Part shown: piece after piece, positions 1-12,961 of the stretch
Layout of the letters: the number at the start of each line of letters is the position of its first letter
Numbering within the stretch: position 1 is the first letter of the stretch
Source: Sparassis latifolia
Taxonomy: Eukaryota > Basidiomycota > Agaricomycetes > Polyporales > Sparassidaceae
Direction of reading: 5' to 3'
NCBI GenBank assembly: GCA_018466975.1
Contig: CM031562.1
Coordinates: 3,100,001 to 3,164,000 of the forward strand
Length of the DNA: 64,000 nucleotides
Notes under the pieces: model-generated
Databases searched by the model: none
Seen by the model: only the letters and a program-made list of their open reading frames with translations
Told to the model about the DNA's origin: nothing
Translations under genes and position numbers: made by a program

Positions 1-3000
1 GTCGCTAGAAGTATTTTTGTATGCCGCTTAGAAATATTTGTATGTCGCTTAGAAATATTCGTATGTGGACTACAAATGTCCGTATGTGGTCTACTTAACG
101 TTCAGATGTGGGCTACGACACTCTGTATGCGGTCTATAGTGGTCTGTAGCACTGATGATGCGGTCCATAGCATTCTGTACGCGGTCCGTAGCATTCTGTA
201 TGCGGCCTATAGTGGTCTATGGTACTCTGTATGCGGTCTACTAAATATGACGGTCGATTTTTTATAAATGCGTGATAAATGTGTGACATAATAGATCTAC
301 ACTAAAAGATAACGCTCTCACCGAACCACTAAACGTAAACACTAAACCTGATTCTAATCCTCACCTAATTCTGACTGTAACCAAGCTATAACCAAACACT
401 AATACCTCTAACGTGGTGTGACTCTAATCTAAACCTCTAACGGATACTTGAAATAACGCCGCCTAGTATGTCGCTTAGAAGTATTTGTACGCCGTCAGAA
501 TATGGGTATGTCGCTTAGAAACGCTCGCTTGCCGCTTAAAAGTATTTGTATGCCGCTTAGAAATGTCCGTATGTCGCCATTTACACTCTGTATGTGGTCT
601 ACTATGCCCGCACGCCGCTTATCGCACTCTGTATGCTGCCTGTAGTAAGCGCCGTATGTCGCTGGAGGTATTTTTGTATGCCGCTTAGAAATATTTGTAT
701 GCCGCTTAGAAATATTTGTATGCCATCTACGAACGCTTGTACGCGGGTCTACGAATGTCGGTATGTGGTCTATAAGCGTCAGATGCGGCTACGACGCCCG
801 TATGCGTGTATAGTACTCTGTATGCGTGTATAGTACTCTGTAAACGCTGGTATGCGGCCTATAGCGGTCTGTCGCTAGAAGTATTTTTGTATGCCGCTTA
901 GAAATATTTGTATGTCGCTTAGAAATATTCGTATGTGGACTACAAATGTCCGTATGTGGTCTACTTAACGTCAGATGTGGGCTACGACACTCTGTATGCG
1001 GTCTATAGTGGTCTGTAGCACTGTGATGCGGTCCATAGCATTCTGTACGCGGTCCGTAGCATTCTGTATGCGGTCTATAGTGGTCTATGGTACTCTGTAT
1101 GCGGTCTACTAAATATGACGGTCGATTTTTTATAAATGCGTGATAAATGTGTGACATAATAGATCTACACGAAAGATAACGCTCTCACCGAACCACTAAA
1201 CTAAACACTAAACCTGATTCTAATCCTCACCTAATTCTGACTGTAACCAAGCTATAACCAAACACTAATACCTCTAACGTGGTGTGACTCTAATCTAAAC
1301 CTCTAACGGATACTTGAAATAACGCCGCCTAGTATGTCGCTTAGAAGTATTTGTACGCCGTCAGAATATGGGTATGTCGCTTAGAAACGCTCGCTTGCCG
1401 CTTAAAAGTATTTGTATGCCGCTTAGAAATGTCCGTATGTCGCCATTTACACTCTGTATGTGGTCTACTATGCCCGCACGCCGCTTATCGCACTCTGTAT
1501 GCTGCCTGTAGTAAGCGCCGGTATGTCGCTGGAGGTATTTTTGTATGCCGCTTAGAAATATTTGTATGCCGCTTAGAAATATTTGTATGCCATCTACGAA
1601 CGCTTGTACGTGGTCTACGAATGTCGGTATGTGGTCTATAAGCGTCAGATGCGGCTACGACGCCCGTGATGCGTGTATAGTACTCTGTATGCGTGTATAG
1701 TACTCTGTAAACGCTGGTATGCGGTCTATAGCGGTCTGTCGCTAGAAGTATTTTTTGTATGCCGCTTAGAAATATTTGTATGTCGCTTAGAAATATTCGT
1801 GATGTGGACTACAAATGTCCGTATGTGGTCTACTTAACGCTCAGATGTGGGCTACGACACTCTGTATGCGGTCTATAGTGGTCTGTAGCACTGTGATGCG
1901 TCCATAGCATTCTGTACGCGTCCGTAGCATTCTGTATGCGGCCTATAGTGGTCTATGGTACTCTGTATGCGGTCTACTAAATATGACGGTCGATTTTTTA
2001 TAAATGCGTGATAAATGTGTGACATAATAGATCTACACGAAAAGATAACGCTCTCACCGAACCACTAAACTAAACACTAAACCTGATTCTAATCCTCACC
2101 TAATTCTGACTGTAATCGAAGCTATAACCGAAACACTAATACCTCTAACGTGGTGTGACTCTAATCTAAACCTCTAACGGATACTTGAAATAACGCCGCC
2201 TAGTATGTCGCTAGAAGTATTTGTACGCCGTCAGAATATGGGTATGTCGCTAGAAACGCTCGCTTGCCGCTTAAAAGTATTTGTATGCCGCTTAGAAATG
2301 TCCGTATGTCGCCATTTACACTCTGTATGTGGTCTACTATGCCCGTGACGCCGCTTATCGCACTCTGTATGCTGCCTGTAGTAAGCGCCGTATGTCGCTT
2401 GGAGGTATTTTTTGTATGCCGCTTAGAAATATTTGTATGCCGCTTAGAAATATTTGTATGCCATCTACGAACGCTTGTACGCGGGTCTACGAATGTCGGT
2501 ATGTGGTCTATAAGCGTCAGATGCGGCTACGACGCCCGTATGCGTGTATAGTACTCTGTATGCGTGTATAGTACTCTGTAAACGCTGGTATGCGGTCTAT
2601 AGCGGTCTGTCGCTAGAAGTATTTTTTGTATGCCGCTTAGAAATATTTGTATGTCGCTTAGAAATATTCGTGATGTGGACTACAAATGTCCGTGATGTGG
2701 TCTACTTAACGTCAGATGTGGGCTACGACACTCTGTATGCGGTCTATAGTGGTCTGTAGCACTCAGATGCGTCCATAGCATTCTGTACGCGGTCCGTAGC
2801 ATTCTGTATGCGGTCTATAGTGGTCTATGGTACTCTGTATGCGGTCTACTAAATATGACGGTCGATTTTTATAAATGCGTGATAAATGTGTGACATAATA
2901 GATCTACACGAAAGATAACGCTCTCACCGAACCACTAAACTAAACACTAAACCTGATTCTAATCCTCACCTAATTCTGACTGTAACCAAGCTATAACCAA

Positions 3001-4476
3001 ACACTAATACCTCTAACGTGGTGTGACTCTAATCTAAACCTCTAACGGATACTTGAAATAACGCCGCCTAGTATGTCGCTTAGAAGTATTTGTACGCCGT
3101 CAGAATATGGGTATGTCGCTTAGAAACGCTCGCTTGCCGCTTAAAAGTATTTGTATGCCGCTTAGAAATGTCCGTATGTCGCCATTTACACTCTGTATGT
3201 GGTCTACTATGCCCGTGACGCCGCTTATCGCACTGTATGCTGCCTGTAGTAAGCGCCGTATGTCGCTGGAGGTATTTTTGTATGCCGCTTAGAAATATTT
3301 GTATGCCGCTTAGAAATATTTGTATGCCATCTACGAACGCTTGTACGTGGTCTACGAATGTCGGTATGTGGTCTATAAGCGTCAGATGCGGCTACGACGC
3401 CCGTATGCGTGTATAGTACTCTGTATGCGTGTATAGTACTCTGTAAACGCTGGTATGCGGCCTATAGCGGTCTGTCGCTAGAAGTATTTTTGTATGCCGC
3501 TTAGAAATATTTGTATGTCGCTTAGAAATATTCGTATGTGGACTACAAATGTCCGTATGTGGTCTACTTAACGTCAGATGTGGGCTACGACACTCTGTAT
3601 GCGGTCTATAGTGGTCTGTAGCACTGTGATGCGTCCATAGCATTCTGTACGCGTCCGTAGCATTCTGTATGCGGCCTATAGTGGTCTATGGTACTCTGTA
3701 TGCGGTCTACTAAATATGACGGTCGATTTTTTATAAATGCGTGATAAATGTGTGACATAATAGATCTACACTAAAAGATAACGCTCTCACCGAACCACTA
3801 AACGAAACACTAAACCTGATTCTAATCCTCACCTAATTCTGACTGTAACCAAGCTATAACCAAACACTAATACCTCTAACGTGGTGTGACTCTAATCTAA
3901 ACCTCTAACGGATACTTGAAATAACGCCGCCTAGTATGTCGCTTAGAAGTATTTGTACGCCGTCAGAATATGGGTATGTCGCTAGAAACGCTCGCTTGCC
4001 GCTTAAAAGTATTTGTATGCCGCTTAGAAATGTCCGTATGTCGCCATTTACACTCTGTATGTGGTCTACTATGCCCGTGACGCCGCTTATCGCACTCTGT
4101 ATGCTGCCTGTAGTAAGCGCCGTATGTCGCTGGAGGTATTTTTGTATGCCGCTTAGAAATATTTGTATGCCGCTTAGAAATATTTGTATGCCATCTACGA
4201 ACGCTTGTACGTGGTCTACGAATGTCGGTATGTGGTCTATAAGCGTCAGATGCGGCTACGACGCCCGTGATGCGTGTATAGTACTCTGTATGCGTGTATA
4301 GTACTCTGTAAACGCTGGTATGCGGTCTATAGCGGTCTGTCGCTAGAAGTATTTTTTGTATGCCGCTTAGAAATATTTGTATGTCGCTAGAAATATTCGT
4401 GATGTGGACTACAAATGTCCGTATGTGGTCTACTTAACGCTCAGATGTGGGCTACGACACTCTGTATGCGGTCTAT
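1..4476. repeat. ~867 bp satellite array, about five units
   Basis: Units start at 1, 871, 1738, 2609, 3474 and 4339, each beginning GTCGCTAGAAGTATTTTT, so the period is 865-871 bp. Each unit has two parts. One is a string of degenerate ~26-30 bp subrepeats built on TTTGTATGCCGCTTAGAAATA and CTGTATGCGGTCTATAGTGGT. The other is an AT-rich stretch of about 250 bp full of CTAAAC/CCTAAT-like words. Copies are nearly identical apart from 1-3 nt indels. The short open frames here come from the repeats and differ between units. The window starts inside the array, so its left limit is unknown. Confidence 0.95.
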
Positions 4477-6151
4477 AGACATATTCGTATGCCATCTACA
4501 ATTGTTGGTATGTCGCCTACAACACTTCGTAGGTGGGCTACGACACAGCCACACAGGGCTTTCACTGCAGGTGGCCGCCCAGGACGGCCGTAAGTTTGTT
4601 GGTACCTTAGTGGCAGTCTGAGATGAGCGCTATTAGGTATGTCATGTATGGCCTTCCAGTACTACCACTTATTGTTCATCCCTGTGAAGGCTATTGAAGC
4701 AGATGGCCATCCAAGATGACCACCTATAGTCAGTACCACAGGTGGCCGTCCGGGACGGCCATTTCTTGTGCAAGCTGTTCGTGGCCTTCCTGGACTGCCA
4801 CTTGTGGTTTGTCCTCTGGTGGCCACTACAGCAGGTGGCCGCCCAGGAAGGCCATTTCTTGTACAAGCTGTACATGGCCTGCCTGGACTGCCACTTGTGG
4901 TTTGTCACCTCATGGCCACTACAGCAGATGGCCGTCCGCGACGGCCACTCATGGTCAGTACCACAGGTGGCCGCCGAGGAAGGCCATTTTTGTGCAAGCC
5001 ATGCATGGCCTTCCTGGACTGCCACTTGTGGTCTGTCTCTCTGGTGGCCACTGCAGCAGGTGGCCGTCCGGGAAGGCCATTTCTTGTGCAAGCTGTTCAT
5101 AGCCTTCCTGGACTGCCACTTGTAGTTTGTCACTCTCATGGCCAGTACAGCAGATGGCCATCCGCGACGGCCACTCATGGTCAGTACCACAGGTGGCCGT
5201 CCAGGAAGGCCATTTTTGTGCAAGCCATGCATGGCCTTCCTGGACTGCCACTTGGTTTATCCTCTGGTGGCCACAACAGTAGGTCTCAGGATGGCCACTC
5301 ATGGTCAGTGCCACAGGTGGCCGTCCGGGAAGGCCATTTCTTGTGCAAGCTGTACATGGCCTTCCTGGACTGCCACTTGTGGTCTGTCCCCCTGGTGGCC
5401 ACTACAGCAGATGGCCGTCCAGGACGGCCACTCACGGCCGCTGTGCTTTGCTGACTGTGCCACCTGGCCTATGCAGCCATCTGAGCCTCTTTTGGCCGCG
5501 AGCTATGGTTGAGGAGTATGAGGCTTTTGAAGTGGCATTGGTTATGGATGTGTCGCTGTAATAATACATATCATGATTGCGTAGTACATTACTACAGGTC
5601 TAGTTTATCATATGCTTACTACAGTGGCAGCCCAGCATTCCTAACTGGGACCCATGTCGGTAATACACCACCACCACCATGTATGGCCGTCCACGACGGC
5701 CGTGCAGGACAGCGGCGACTCACCAGCGCTAGTGATGGTGCACGTGCCAACAGCACCTTTCGTAGTGTTCAGCAACAGCCTCCTTCCCAAAGCAGACACG
5801 TACCCCTAGCCTTGGCTCAGGTTCCACTCAGTACTGGCAGTTCATGCACCTCGAACGGCCGTCCAGGACGGCCACTCGTGCCCAGCGTGGTTTACCTCCT
5901 GTGCCACCTGGCCTATGCAGCCAGTGGAGCCTCTCCGTGCATGGCCGTCCACGACGGCCACGCAGGTCAGAGGCCCCTCACCAGCGCTAATGATGACGCA
6001 CATGCCCTACGGCACTGTCCATAGGGTTCGGCAATGGCCTCCTTCCTAAAGCGGACATGCACCCCTAGCCCTCGGCTCAGCGAACCCCCATCGTAGGGTT
6101 GGGGTCCCCCGCCCTCTGCGACCCTACGGCCGGCCTAGGAGGCCTCATAAC
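4339..6151 (+). repeat. Long direct repeat block, copy 1
   Basis: This block begins in the last satellite unit, leaves the satellite at 4477, passes through a palindrome-rich minisatellite (about 4690-5440) and a ~700 bp single-copy tail, and ends at 6151 in CCTCATAAC. The same sequence in the same order and orientation occurs at 16588-18639. Beyond 6151 the two copies share nothing. Copy 1 has one minisatellite unit fewer. No gene is supported. The repeats keep several frames open by chance of composition. Confidence 0.93.
4690..5440 (+). repeat. GGCCGTCC-palindrome minisatellite, ~226 bp higher-order unit
   Basis: The landmark CCACAGGTGGCCG recurs at about 4738, 4966, 5190 and 5311, spacings of 228, 224 and 121 bp. 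A half-unit landmark GCAGGTGGCCG recurs at about 4833 and 5058. Most units contain the interrupted palindrome GGCCGTCC...GGACGGCC or GGCCGTCC...GACGGCC, which could form short GC hairpins. Similar palindromes also stand alone at about 4574, 5685, 5859 and 5943. Confidence 0.9.
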
Positions 6152-6850
6152 TCCTTGTTTCATCACTTCTCTCTACTTTGCCTGCCATTCTATGCACATC
6201 ACTGCAGTCTCGCTGCCCACCCTTCAGCAACGTCAAGAGATGTCACAGCAGTGTGGTGTTCTTTGTTCTAGCTGGTGCACTGATGTTCTGTCACTGATGT
6301 CTCTGTTCTTTAATGACTGGTGCATCATTCTTGCTCTGCTCATCTTCTTGCCAGTGCCAGACATCCGCTGCAAACGGCATTGACCGGAGGTTCGTCCTGC
6401 ACCTGATTTCACTCCCGTTGAGCCTGAACCTCGACTCACAGCGTCCTTGGCCTTTATCACTCGGTAGTACATGGTAATGGTAAGCATAGGTGTTTATGTG
6501 GTCAGTACAAATTTAAATCACCACTGATATGCCCTTCTCTAACAGAATGGAATATATATTTATAGATGGTTGTCATAGAGTACATTTCTGTTTGACCGGA
6601 GCTCTTGCCTTGCTGAGGAGTATTTAACGATGCCAGTAGCGACATCTGTTGAACGCTGCGGTTGCTGTAGGACGTAGTCAGGTCAGTACCGCCATCTGTA
6701 TTTAGAATCTAGCGAGGACGCTCACGCCACCTCACTGATCCATATCCACAGCTCGGTGTTGGGGTTCACGCTCGCATCAGTATGTCCACATGCCCCGTTC
6801 TTACTGGTCTGACTGATGAGAACGCAAACAGATATATTTATTTCTAAATA
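6152..6850. other. Unassigned sequence after block copy 1
   Basis: This stretch of ordinary composition is single copy in the window. I see no convincing exon, tRNA or transposon end in it. Short open frames occur on both strands (for example at 6099-6383) without protein-like content that I recognise. Confidence 0.6.
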
Positions 6851-9180
6851 TTATACACCGCATGGCCGTTGCCTCGGCCAAAATGCGCCACGCTCGTGTG
6901 CCGACACGTCCAGGCGTTGATGTACGGGGCGCGAAATGCACCGGACGGGTGAAAAAATGTGCGCGGTACATCTCCGCCCTGGCGAGGTGGTTTCAACATG
7001 GTACGTGAATTTATATTCGGCCAACGTTCTTCGAAACGAAATTCTTGTGCAGTCATTCCGTATTGTCCGCGCATTTGCGCACGGGCTGCGGTCGACTATG
7101 GGGACTTGTCGACGTCGTTCCGAGCGGCCTGAGCGGGGAGTGGTGTGCGGCCGCGATGTGCTTCGATACGGTAGATGCGGTGGCTCTCTGTGCACATCAG
7201 GGCATGACTAGTCGAAGCGGATGGAGCCTTTGCGCAGGTCAACACTGGCGGGCTCGTCGATGTCGGTCCGAGCATGCCGAGTACTGGAGAGCGGTCGACA
7301 GGTGGTGCTGTCGAGTGGTGATATGCTTCGCTGCGGCGGTCATGCTGTCAAGCTGCACGTGTCGAGGTGCGATGCATCGCGTACCAGTCTTCACAGCGTG
7401 GACGACAGCGGGCCCTTCGATGTCGACGAGCGGTAGCCTCGTGCGCATTACTCGATGGGCGAGGTTGCGCGGGTGTCATCCTCGAACCCGCGAATCTGCG
7501 GGTGACAAAAACCTCGTTGCCTGACCGACCTGTGGGGAATGCGCCGTCCATCGCGTGCTCGCCTAGAGTCGGAGACCGTGCGCATACACTCCTCGGCTGA
7601 GCGATGCCGACGGACGAAGGGCACGGCGATTACTTCGCCTGTGGTGCTAGATCAGGAGGGCAGGACGACGGAGGGCTTTGCGCGAGACATGGTCGACGTG
7701 CCCGGTTTCGAAGCAGACGGAGCGTGGGGCGGAGGAGGACGTGGTGCACCGCCCAATCTTTTACGCGGCAGCCTCAAAGCCTCGCGAGCAGACTCTGCTC
7801 GGCTGTGGGAGCTGAGCTCTGCACGGATACTGCAAGAATATTCAGTGCGGTGCATCAACACAAATCAGAGAAAACACGTAGAAACGCGCGGAGACTTACC
7901 AGGCCGTCAGTCTCGCCGTCCGGCACGACGCGCCAGCTGCCCTCAACGTAGCGGCTGCTTGCCATCGGCGCAACAGATGAGAATCGCGTACATACCTACA
8001 CGGCCTCGCTCAGAGCCCGCCACCCTTTCGCCCAGTGACAACGACGCGCACGCGCGCCGAACTACGTTCGAGCGTGTAGCTTGCGCGCGGGCGTCATGGC
8101 GACCGCGACTGCTTGGACGACGGCGGAGTGCGGGTTGGACGTTGTAGCGGAAGGACCGGGGAGAGAGTAGAGGACAAAGGAGAATGGGACTGGCAGTGAG
8201 CAGAATCCAACAAGAGCCAGCACGAAAAAACTTAGATCGCGTTGCGTGACACGTCTTCTCGTGTATTCAAAGTCTCCCGCCGTCGATGTGCAGTCCCCGT
8301 CCGTGTGTGTTCACTCTGCAGTGCTACTTGAAACAACTATATTTTTTCGGCCGTATCTTGAGCCCCAAGCGCGCCGCACTTTGTACAGTAGATATAATAC
8401 TAGCACACGTACGTGGGTCTTCTCCGAGATCGCGACCCGTGCCTTCTTGTTTACTGCGGCTGTATAACAACTTCGGCGTGCGTCTCCAGAAGCACGTCGA
8501 CTTCGTCGGGCTCTCCGAGCGCGAGGCACATTGATAGCGTGGACGCGGACGACGCCAGCGTTATGCGGAGGCGCAACGCACCGATCTCGCAACCTGCTAG
8601 AACACCAAGTGTCAGTACGTCCGAATGTACACACAGAGAGGAAACGACACGCACCGAGAACGAAAGCGACAGCACGGCCTTCCCAGGGTCCAAGTGCCAT
8701 CAGAGCGAAGTGCACGCCGCGGAGGAAGGAGCGGTGTCTGTGCCCGCCCTTGTGCATAATGTGCACGGGCGTGAATCCGCCGTGTACGCACCATCTCCAT
8801 CTGCACCGTCGGAGCGCAGGACGGAGATGAAGATTCAAGTCAACCTGCGTCTGCGCGCCGTCGGAAATGGTCGTGAGCGTGGATGTGGTGCTTGTCTTCA
8901 AACTCAATGGGGAGCGTGTCGCGCGGAGACGGTTGTCGAGAATCAGGGCACCAGGGGAACAGCATCTGTATCTCGAAAGTCAGATAATGCGACTCGGCCC
9001 TAGGCCGATCCCGCGCCAACAACGGGTCTGCGCGAGGGGAAAATACTTACAGCGTTGCAAAGCTGCACCAGCGGTTGGCGCACGGGATGACGTCCGTCGT
9101 CGACACGGACCCTGCAAGATCGAGAGGACGCGCTGAGATGGTGGGTGGGGAAGGCCGCGCCGCTGTTGCACCTAGGTGGC
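6850..9180. other. GC-rich repeat-derived tract with candidate introns
   Basis: This GC-rich region has loose internal repetition, such as variants of CTCGTCGATGTCGGTCCGAGC near 7105, 7255 and 7415. Three spans have intron signals. One is on the plus strand at 7001-7052 (GTACGT...TGCAG). Two are on the minus strand: 7899-7830 (GTAAGT...TTGCAG) and 9050-8966 (GTAAGTATT, CTGAC branch, ACAG). No frame runs through them as a recognisable protein. I read it as the degraded edge of the exon-intron repeat array that follows. Confidence 0.45.
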
Positions 9181-9199
9181 CGGCGCGACAACGACGCGG

Positions 9200-9252
9200 C
9201 TGCAAAATGTTAGCAGCTCGGAATAGGGACAGAAGGTTTTTTTTGGACTCAC
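9200..9252 (-). other. Intron-like cassette 1
   Basis: On the minus strand it runs GTGAGTCC, an A run, TGCTAAC, then TTTTGCAG, 53 bp in all. The upstream flank ends in GGGCATTCCAG. Confidence 0.65.
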
Positions 9253-9519
9253 CTGGAATGCCCTTCGTCCTCCGAAAACCGACGTGCCGCGGAACAGTCA
9301 CGTTCGACGTCCTGGAAGAGCGAGGCGGAGGGTGGAGGCCGGTGCGACGACCGGGGAGCCGTCATTCACCGTGGTGGACCTGCGCGCGAAGAGGAGGGTC
9401 GACGAAGGGTGCAGGGAGGTGGAGTCGGGTGTGGTGAGGCTTCGCAGGGCCTCCGCGACCGCGAGGACGAGGCTGCATGCCGCTGTCGCACCGCGGTGGC
9501 TGGCGCGACAAAGACGTGG

Positions 9520-9572
9520 CTGCAAAATGTTAGCACCGCGGGATAGGGACAGAAGGCTTTTTTTGGACTCAC
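9520..9572 (-). other. Intron-like cassette 2
   Basis: This 53 bp cassette is nearly identical to cassette 1. The 267 bp segment between the two is a multiple of three but contains a stop in the frame expected from the cleaner exon at 12716-12961. Confidence 0.65.
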
Positions 9573-9738
9573 CTAGAATGCCCTTCGACCTCCGAAAGCA
9601 AACGTGCCGCCGAACGGTGGCGTTCGACGGCCTGGGGGAGCGCCAGGACGAGGACGGTGGCGTCGACAAGAGCAGGACGGCGGTGGTGGCTTGCTCGCGC
9701 GGACGAGGACGGCGGTGGATCGTTCGCGGACGGCGGGC

Positions 9739-9800
9739 TTCAAGTGGGTGAAGGTTGTTAGCACCGTTAAAAAAGCCGAAAAAATATTTGTCTTACTCAC
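9739..9800 (-). other. Intron-like cassette 3
   Basis: It is diverged, with GTGAGTAAGAC, then GTGCTAAC and an acceptor at ACTTGAAG, 62 bp. It sits where the repeat unit is least like the others. Confidence 0.5.
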
Positions 9801-10905
9801 CTACACTGCCCGAGCAGTGCTGGGCAAACTTGCATTCAAACGCATTGCGTTTGAGTGTGCGAGGGAGGTCCTGGTCGAGCGACCGGCGCTCGATGTTGCA
9901 GGGGAGGTCCGGAGGGCAGTCGTTCACCACGGAGGGTGAACGCGCGTCGAAGAGGGTAGGATGAGGGTTCTGGAAGGTGATGCGTGCCAGCGTCGGGGCC
10001 TGGAGACCGCGAGGAGGGCGGTCAGCGCGGTCGTTCCACTGCAGCGGCCAGCCTGACGACCGGAGCGCGATCGTTCGCCGTGGATGGCGAACGTGGTCGA
10101 GGAAGGTTGGCTGAGGTGATGGGGTCCAGCGTCGGGGCCTGGAGACCGTGAGGAGGGAGTTCGGCGCGGTCGTTGCACCGTGATGGCCCGCGTCACGATC
10201 AGGGCGTGATCTTTCACCGCGGACGGCGAACGCGGGTCGAGGAAGGTTGGGTCATGGTGCTGTAACGCCAGCTTTCGCCGGTGGCTGGAGACCGCCAGGA
10301 GGGACTGGGCGCCGTTGTGGCACCGCGGGTTCGCTGTCGAAGAGGGTTGAGGGATGGTGCGGGGAGGTGGTGAGAGGCTGCGCGGTGCCTCACGGGGCCT
10401 TGGGGACCGTGTGGTCGGGGCTGCACGCCGTCGTCGCACCGTGATGGCCGGTGCGACAGTGCGGGCGGCGTCGTTCGCCACCGTGGGCCTGCGTGTGTCG
10501 GGGTGGGTGCAGGGACGACGGGCAGAGGTGGGCCGGGCCTTCGCGGGGCCATGCAGATCGTGGGCTGGGGGGGTTCGCGCCGTCGTCGCACCGCGGTAGC
10601 CAGTGTGGCGACGCGGGTGGCGCTTCGCACGTGGGCCTGCGCGCATCGCGGATGGTCGGGAAAGGGTGCGGGAAGTGGGCTGGGCCTTCGCAGGGCTTTG
10701 CAGACAGTGAGGTGGCGGCAGTGCGCCGTCGTTGCACCGCGCGGCCGGTGTGATGACACGGGGCGCTGCTGCGATGGGCCTGCGCGCGCCGAGCGAGGTC
10801 GAGAGGGTCGAGGAAGGGGCGAGAGGGGCGATGGGCCTGCGAGGGTCTCTGCGACCTCGAGGGGGGTGCAGCGCGCCCGCGGTGGCCGGAGCGACAACGA
10901 TGCGG

Positions 10906-10958
10906 CTGCAAAAGGTTAGCACAGTGCGATAAAGACAAAAGATTTTTTGTTTACTCAC
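10906..10958 (-). other. Intron-like cassette 4
   Basis: A 53 bp cassette with donor GTGAGTAAAC, GCTAACC branch and TTTTGCAG acceptor. It lies at the inner end of the inverted repeat at 10985-11455. Confidence 0.6.
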
Positions 10959-10984
10959 CTAGACCACGCTCTTCAACCTCCGCA

Positions 10985-11455
10985 AACAAACGCGTCGTCG
11001 AACATTCGCGTTCGACGGCCTGGGGGAGCGCGAGGTAGAGGTGTCGCCAAGGAGACATGGCGCGCCAGCGTCATGTCTCAGTAGAAACCAGAAAGCACGG
11101 GAAAAACAAGCAAGAGAACGAAAAAGAAAAGCAGAACGACGCCGAGGAGAGTCTCCTCGGCGTCGTTGATGGGTGTCGCAGCGGCAAGGGAGGCGGCTGC
11201 AGCGCCAAACGTCTAAGTCCGACCGGCGCCTGTTAGACGCGCAAACTTGCACAGCTCACCGCAGCGCCACCCATCCACAACGATGAGGAGAGCCCCTCCT
11301 CGTCGTTGTCCTGCTTCCTGCTTCTTCCTCTTGGTTGTTTCTGCCGTTCTCGCTCGTCTCTGGCCCACCACGTGGCGCTGGTGCCCCGCGTCCCTCGCGA
11401 CATCTCCACCTCCACTTCGTCCTCCGTCAGGCCGTCGAACGCAAATTTTCGGCAG
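10985..11455. repeat. Imperfect inverted repeat, ~200 bp arms
   Basis: The left arm (about 10985-11195) and the reverse complement of the right arm (about 11255-11455) share GCGTTCGACGGCCTG, a GAGGTGGAG/GAGGTAGAG stretch, a purine-rich AGAAAC...GAAGAAG segment, a CTCCTCGGCGTCGTT-like block and GATGGGTG.CGC.GCGG in the same order. The centre is near 11225. The two arms point cassettes 4 and the plus-strand copy outward from the centre. Confidence 0.7.
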
Positions 11456-11491
11456 TTTTCGTTCGTTCTGAAGGGTCATAGGGCTATACAG

Positions 11492-11528
11492 GTGAGTGTT
11501 AGTTTTTGTCCTTGCTAATTGATTGCAG
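11492..11528 (+). other. Inverted plus-strand intron-like cassette
   Basis: After a flank containing GGCCGTCGAACGCAAA and ending TATACAG comes GTGAGTGTTAG, then TGCTAATT and GATTGCAG, 37 bp. The order of parts matches the minus-strand cassettes, on the opposite strand, at the outer end of the right arm of the inverted repeat. Confidence 0.5.
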
Positions 11529-12661
11529 CACCCTCGCCGTCTTGCCTGCCCCCGACGCTGCGACGACATTCAGCGTCCTCCCTGAGGGTCCCAAATGCCC
11601 GTCCACGGTCCACGGCATCTCCTCGTGCCCTCCTCCCGCCCTGCTCGACCCCCACTAGCGGTCGACAGCGAACGCCGACGCCCTGCATCCCCTCTGCACT
11701 GTCCGGCGCTCTCGCTCACGTTCGACGGCCAGCGACACCACCCGTGTCCCCTCAACATCTGCAAACAACACACCACAGTCCCTGTCCATCCGAGCGAGGC
11801 CGGTGCAATGAACGCGGAGCAGCAACGCAGCGGCACACTGCATTCTTGGTCACTCACCACCAGTCCCACACCCCCGCTGTTTCCATGATGCCGCCGCCAC
11901 CATCCATGCTGGTCCCTATGCAACGGAGCGCCGCCAACGCACTGTACGCCCGCTGCACTGCCTTCGAGCTGATGACACTGCGTGTCGTCAGGTCGCGTGT
12001 GTGCGCTCAGTGCCACTCTAGAAGTAGTGTACTCCGTAGCACACAGTAGATAGAAAAAAATATATTCCCTCATGCACTATCTGTGGCGGGGCCGTCGTTG
12101 CACCGCGTGGCCGTCGTTCGCCGCCGTGGGCCTACGCAGGTCGAAAGGGACCGAGGGAGGCACGGGGAGGTGGAGAGAGGCCGCCCGGGCCTTGGAAAAC
12201 TTGTCGTGGGGCGTCGTTGCACCACGTGGCCGTCATTCGCCTCCGCGGGCCTGCGCGGGTCGAAGACGGCCGAGGGAGCGTGCAGGGAGGTGGAGAAAGG
12301 CCGCCTGAGGCCTTGGCAGACTTGTGGCGGGGCTGTCGTTGCACCGCGTGGCTGTCGTTCGCCGCCGTGGGCCTGCGCGGGTCGAAGACGGCCGAGGGAG
12401 GGTGTGGGGAGGTGGAGAGGCTGCCCGGGGCCTCGCGGGGCCTTGGCAACGCTGTAGTTGGGGCTGAGAGCCTTCGTCGCACCGCGGTGGCCGACGCGAC
12501 CACCGCGTCGCCGTCGTTCGCCGCCATGGGCCTGCGCGGGTCGAAGAGGGCCGAGGGAGGGTGCAGGGAGGTGGAGAGAGGCTTCGAGGAGCCTCCGCGA
12601 CCGCGAGGAGGGGGCAGCGCGCCGCTGTTGCACTGCGTTGGCCGGCGCGACAACAATGAGA

Positions 12662-12715
12662 CTACAAAATGTTAGCACGGTGGGATAGGGACAACAAACT
12701 TTTTTTTTCACTTAC
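12662..12715 (-). other. Intron-like cassette 5
   Basis: A 54 bp cassette with donor GTAAGTG, a run of A, TGCTAAC and acceptor TTTTGTAG. Confidence 0.65.
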
Positions 12716-12961
12716 CTGGCATGCCCTTCGACCTCCGAAAACAAACGTGCCGCCGAACGTTTGCGTTCGACGGCCTGGGGGAGCGCAAGGCGGAGGGTGG
12801 AGGCCAGTGTGATGACCGGGGCACCGTCGTTCATCGTGGTGGGCCTACGCGAAAGGAAGAGGGTCGACGGAAGGTGCAGCGAGGCGGTGAGGCTTCGCGG
12901 GGCCGAGGGGACCGCGAGGAGGGGGCTGTACGCCGCGGTGGCTGGCGCGACAACGACGTGG

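Noticed and set aside
9924..10958. 344-codon minus-strand frame in the GC-rich array
   Set aside because: It is translated ~120 bp repeats in Pro/Arg/Ser-rich composition, reads through an intron-like cassette, and overlaps open frames on the other strand.
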